The notes under the pieces are model-generated. The model ran no database searches. It saw only the letters and a list, made by a program, of their open reading frames with translations, and was not told the origin of the DNA. Shown one piece after another: positions 60,401-64,000 of a DNA stretch of 64,000 bases (its first letter is position 1; the number at the start of each line of letters is the position of its first letter). The stretch spans positions 9,059,967-9,123,966 of the forward strand of contig JAQFVV010012416.1 of assembly GCA_028023455.1 (NCBI GenBank), given 5' to 3'. The position numbers and the translations under genes were made by a program. This DNA is from Epiperipatus broadwayi (lineage: Eukaryota; Onychophora; Udeonychophora; Euonychophora; Peripatidae).

Positions 60401-61809
60401 TTATCAGCTAATCATAGAATTATTGGAAAATTGCTTGAGTGCCAAAAAAAGGGTAAGCATTAATAAAGAACACCATTAATAACTGATCAAGAAGATCAGG
60501 CTACATGAAAATATCTGTACAAGTCTGATCACACAGATCACTAAGAAACTTCTCACAGAAAACAAATGCTTCAGTACAATTTATTAGATGCCTTCTTTTA
60601 TCTAATCATGTTCAATCAAACAAAATCCAAATCAAAGGAACTGTTTCTTAAAACAAAAGTTTATTTTAGGAGGAAATAACATTAGAATTTGCCAATGTCA
60701 ATGAAACTTTTTATTTAGAAAAAAAAAATTCAATTTTAAAAAAATGGCAGCAAATTCACGTTTTCAATTTAATTTATATACTCAATTGCCCAGAAATACT
60801 GTATATTTATTTTCATACTATACACTGTTTGTATATATTGCTGCGTAAGACCAAAAAAAAAAATGCATAATTTCATTAAAATTATAAAAATATGATTAAT
60901 TTTTAAAATTACTTTTGGTTTTGAAATTCATTTATTTCAGCATGCTTTTGAAAGAATTATCAAAAATTGTGCTATAAGCCATATTTATTAAAAATTCTAT
61001 TTTAGTTTATTCCATGGGTAGTATAAAAATTATTCATAACACTTTTGTGTGACTTTTTAAGATTTTATTAAAATTATAAAAAAAAATTTTTATAAAAAAA
61101 AATGAAAAAAAATTTTTTTTATTAAAAATAATTTTTTAAAAAAAATATATTTCCGATTATTTAATATCAAATGCACACAGTTAATCAAACAATTTTCAAA
61201 ATTTTAAGCATTTTAATTCATTTCTGCACATATTTTATATATAAAAAATAATTATAGGGCTTTATATCTCTAATAATTTTGACTTTATAAATTATTATTT
61301 ATTTATTAAAATTATAACTTTCATTTTTTAAATTAATTTCCAGCTACAGCAGGCATATTCCTTATGATTGGGAAAGAGAAAAATAATCAATGAAATGGTA
61401 TATTTGCTTTCTGCTTTCACAGACAATTTAATTCAGCACAGTGAAAAATGTAACATTACATCAAAGGTCATAACAATCTTTGTAAAATATTATGATGTAA
61501 TGCGTATTATGATTAAAACTTTGGTAGATTAAGCAGTTTGAATTGACCTTCAAACTAGACACAATAAGAATATCAGAGGCAATGTGAATTTTATATCTGA
61601 TTTAGTTTGTTTATTTTATTGCTGATTTGGTGGAATCATTCTATTTTGTACCTATATTCTTTTTATTGATGATATCATTATTACTTGTTTATAAATATAC
61701 CAACCTAAATTTTTTTTGCCTATTTTAATTTACTTTCTGCAATACATTTAGAATGCTTTACTTTCAAAAGTAACCTGAAAATATCAAATATATTTAATTT
61801 GTTACATAC
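57467..61809. other. Intron between MADD exons B and C
   Basis: Contains the PLE-derived inverted repeat (57935-58262). 58300-61700 shows only AT-rich sequence with strongly A/T homopolymeric stretches near 61080-61150. Short frames here (58501-58894, 59702-59890, 60160-60348) are not convincing genes. Confidence 0.6.
57935..58262 (-). pseudogene. PLE C-terminal remnant in inverted arrangement
   Basis: The minus strand reads SRTLVKLKDAWFIVKSKTII then NQRNTSVLLSMHWNINLSVP, resembling the PLE tail KRKIKEAWFIVRDASAINR at 22.0 kb. Outer arms pair (AAACAGAGTAGCCAAAATTC with GAATTTTGGCTACTCTGTTT) and inner arms pair (TTAATATTCCAGTGCATGCT / GTATGCACTGGAATATTAA, AGTAGAACACTAGTG / CACTAGTGTTCTACT). 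It is a 5'-truncated end duplicated in inverted order. Confidence 0.65.
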
Positions 61810-61993
61810 CACATCTTCAATATGGTCCTCATCTGTTAACTTTTTTTCCAGAGATTTATTGAGTCTGCTCACTACAAGATTGCGGTAGTTCTCGTCCTCC
61901 ATAAGTTTCTTAAGTTTATTTACTTTCAGCCAGCTTACTCCTTCACCTTCTAACACATAGTTGATGGTTTCCTTCAAAAACTGCTGATTTTCA
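61810..61993 (-). CDS. MADD: MADD exon B (conserved helical block)
   Basis: Acceptor TTATTAG and donor GTATGT. The exon supplies the last base of the split Ser codon and then 61 codons. It encodes ENQQFLKETINYVLEGEGVS, then WLKVNKLKKLMEDENYRNLV, then SRLNKSLEKKLTDEDHIEDV. This matches the vertebrate MADD segment with GVTWL and LSKLNRTV at the same spacing. Codons further 5' in the same frame are intron: they are hydrophobic and lie upstream of the acceptor. The exon ends in phase 0. Confidence 0.95.
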
Positions 61994-62089
61994 CTAATAA
62001 GTAATCCAAAAACAAACAACCAAAAAAAAATCCTTGACAAACTGTAAATCTAAAATCATTATTATAATAAAGTTAAATATTCATGGTAC

Positions 62090-62198
62090 CTATGAGTATT
62101 AGTTTTTGCTTCTAAGGACTGCTGCCGCTGTAACTCTGCCTTTTTCTTTGGGCCATTATGTTTTATTAGAGATGATCGCTCTACCAAACCCTTGCGTC
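62090..62198 (-). CDS. MADD: MADD exon A (first in window)
   Basis: Acceptor TTTTAG at 62199-62204 and donor GTACC at 62089. The exon starts with two bases of a split codon and ends two bases into a Ser codon. It encodes a basic stretch that includes RKGLVERSSLIKHN and PKKKAELQRQQSLEAK. This is a linker just before the conserved helical block. The other frames contain stops, which fixes the phase. Together with the next exon it spells the junction H-S-E-N-Q-Q across a very short 96-bp intron (61994-62089). MADD identity comes mainly from its fit to the next exon. Confidence 0.85.
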
Positions 62199-64000
62199 CT
62201 AAAAGAAAACATTATTTGCAAAAATTTTAATATCGTTTGAGTTAGCAAAAATAAATATATTAGATGCTTTACAAGCTAATATAATTTTAAATATAGTAAT
62301 TAATTTAGGGTATTTAAGTTACAAATATTTATCATATAATTAGCTGAAAACATGTGATAGGTCTTGTGATGTTTTATTGGCTTATTATATAATTATGAAA
62401 TTGAAATAACTGTAACTCCTAATCCAACTATGTATAAACTAATAGTCAAACATCAATAAATTATGAAAAGAATTAGAATGATACATTTCCTCCTTTAACC
62501 TTGATATTTAAGCGTTAATTCATTAATGTTATAAATCTGAGTGGTCAAACTAATATACAGATTTCACTCTCTAATTTATAACAATGTCAATGAATTAATG
62601 CTTAAATATCATCAAAGTTAAAGGAATAGATAGTACATTTTGTTATCGTAATAATTTATGAAAGCTCAACTATTAATTTATATATAATTCATATGATGTT
62701 GCAGTTACTTCCACCTTCCATTTCAATTAAATACTTATTATAAAATACAGCAAATGGAATCGTAATAAACATTAATTTTTTTTTTTAGTATTTTTCATCT
62801 TTAGCTAAATTTAAATGACACTACCTACTTTCTCATAAAAAAAAATTGGTTAAAATCTCAAAATTAATGACAAAATCCAACTTATATAAATAAAAACTCA
62901 CTTGACAATTATAATTTTTATAAAATGAGAATTATAAAAATAGCATTTAAGAAATTTAATAAGAAATTTGACAAATAAGAGCAATAATGGCCATTGAGAA
63001 GAAAAGAGAAATAATAAATAGAATAATTGCACAATGGTGGAATTTTAACAATGAAAAATAAACTTATAATGACAATAAAAACAAACATCTTACAGTACTA
63101 ATAATGATATATAATTTAATAACCAGGGTGAACACAACAATTATTATACTTGATTACAAAAATGAATTATAAAATTGATAATTTCTCACAAGATCAATTA
63201 TTATAAATGTCTGCTTTCTATTAAAAATAACACAAGTTTTTTTTTACTTCTTTTGCTCAAATTGAAAATATTTTATTAAAATTACTTGGAAAATTTTAAA
63301 TCAAATTGTTATTTGGAGTTTTAATTATTAACAAATGTTTTTTTCCACTGGATGATGCCAGAAAAGCAAAGTGAAGAGAGATTATGGAGAAGCAAACATT
63401 TACAAGTTCAAGTTGCAAGGTCTAATCCCTTTTACAAAAGCTTAGAGCATATAAAAGTATCTCTGAAAGAATTAATATTGTTACTGTTAATAAAGTTACT
63501 AAATATTTCAGACTTCTAAACACTGAATTGAAAGAATGAGAAAAAAATATCATCAGAGCAGAATTGCAAACTCCTCTTTCATAATTTTCCGCAAACATCA
63601 ATTTGGTAAAACCTATAGATATTCATAAATGTTTGACTGTCTTAACCAGAACAGAACCCAAGAGCAGATAGCAGTCCAAAAATTTAGCATAAAAGCAAAA
63701 CTATAATAGTTTTAAACCTGAATAAATCTTGCAATGATCTAAAAAATTATCATCCGACATCATTATTAAGCTTTTTGAAAGAATTATATTAATAAGAATT
63801 TAACCAATAGTTCAGAATCATCTACCTATAGAGCCGGCTGGTTTTAAGCCAAGAAGATGTTGTGAATTAGTTTTATTTTTAACAACTCATATTGTAAAAG
63901 GCTTTCAAAATAAATTAAAAACTGATATGGCATTTATTGATTTAACTTCAGCTTATGATTCTGTTTGAAAAAAAAGGAGTCTTCCTCTAAAAATTTCTAA
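62199..64000. other. Intron upstream of MADD exon A
   Basis: 62199-63330 shows nothing recognisable; 63340-64000 is a decayed LINE. Earlier MADD exons, including the DENN domain, must lie beyond 64000. Confidence 0.65.
63340..64000 (+). pseudogene. Decayed LINE ORF2 (RT 5' half), runs off the window
   Basis: Plus-strand codons: LDDARKAK and REIMEKQTFTSSSCKV (about 63348-63415), KLFERIILIRI (about 63770-63802), then LPIEPAGFKPRRCCELVLFL, TTHIVKGFQNKLKTDMAFID and LTSAYDSV before a stop. This is the standard non-LTR RT order (KLFERLIL.RI, P.EQAGFR..RSC..QVL.LT..IE.GFQ..LKTG..F.DL.AAYDTVW). Stops and frameshifts show it is dead. It covers the RT part just upstream of that in the 47.1-kb fragment and may be the same family. 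Confidence 0.8.

Larger units (their letters stand above)
4730..62198 (-). other. MADD: MADD (Rab3 GEP) homologue, partial gene, 11 exons
   Basis: Eleven exons on the minus strand join in one continuous frame and align in order with the vertebrate MADD C-terminal half as I remember it. In that family the protein activates Rab3 and Rab27 by nucleotide exchange through an N-terminal DENN domain, and binds the TNF receptor 1 death domain through a C-terminal death-domain-like region. It acts in neurons in synaptic vesicle transport. Landmarks seen here are [85 protein letters not shown] and [19 protein letters not shown]. Every intron is GT-AG. The DENN domain (upstream of 64000) and the last exon(s), beginning with the family's conserved Cys-Arg-Glu-Leu stretch, are outside the window. 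No promoter or polyadenylation site of this gene was found here. Confidence 0.95.

Noticed and set aside
60360-60600. Possible Tc1/mariner transposase fragment
   Set aside because: A faint resemblance in one frame with several stops; not enough to call.
61720-61809. 3' end of the frame covering MADD exon B
   Set aside because: Beyond the GTATGT donor; it is intron read-through.

Overview
This window is eukaryotic, AT-rich animal DNA. It lies inside one large neuronal-type gene on the minus strand, a homologue of MADD (Rab3 GDP/GTP exchange protein, DENN/MADD). Eleven coding exons can be placed between 62198 and 4730. All have GT-AG introns, and their phases are compatible from end to end (1817 nt, one open frame of about 606 codons once the split first codon is counted). 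They cover the middle and C-terminal half of the protein: a conserved helical region, a Ser-rich linker, the death-domain region and the first part of the C-terminal PH-like region. The N-terminal DENN domain lies beyond position 64000 and the last exon(s) lie before position 1. A twelfth, symmetric, probably alternative exon is proposed at 43884-43964, possibly using a GC-AG donor.

Only about 3% of the window is coding. The introns (96 bp to about 22 kb) are packed with mobile elements. Penelope-like retroelements (PLEs) dominate. One is nearly intact, with RT and GIY-YIG domains and inverted flanking repeats, at 16369-18747. Others are a decayed antisense copy (31115-32480), a back-to-back pair of GIY-YIG ends (21301-22214), a further inverted remnant (57935-58262), a lone GIY-YIG fragment (7269-7424), and several hammerhead-ribozyme-like 3' remnants (19.6, 24.4 and 26.0 kb). 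Also present are decayed LINE reverse transcriptase fragments (47.1 and 63.3-64.0 kb), a hAT-type miniature element with a perfect 8-bp target duplication (10864-11234), a foldback hairpin family with about a dozen copies, a second long-TIR MITE family, tRNA-related SINEs, a retroposed 5' fragment of 5S rRNA with a 15-bp target duplication (51344-51395), and several long perfect palindromes.

The organism is most likely a lophotrochozoan, perhaps a cephalopod mollusc. The reasons are the intron expansion, the AT richness, the mollusc-like 5S sequence and the variety of PLEs and SINEs. The phylum is an inference and was not tested. No prokaryotic features are present. The most interesting signals are the candidate cassette exon, the hammerhead-like PLE repeats (one with stem II precisely missing), the 5S fragment, and the dense intronic hairpins, which would form double-stranded RNA in the pre-mRNA of a neuronal gene.
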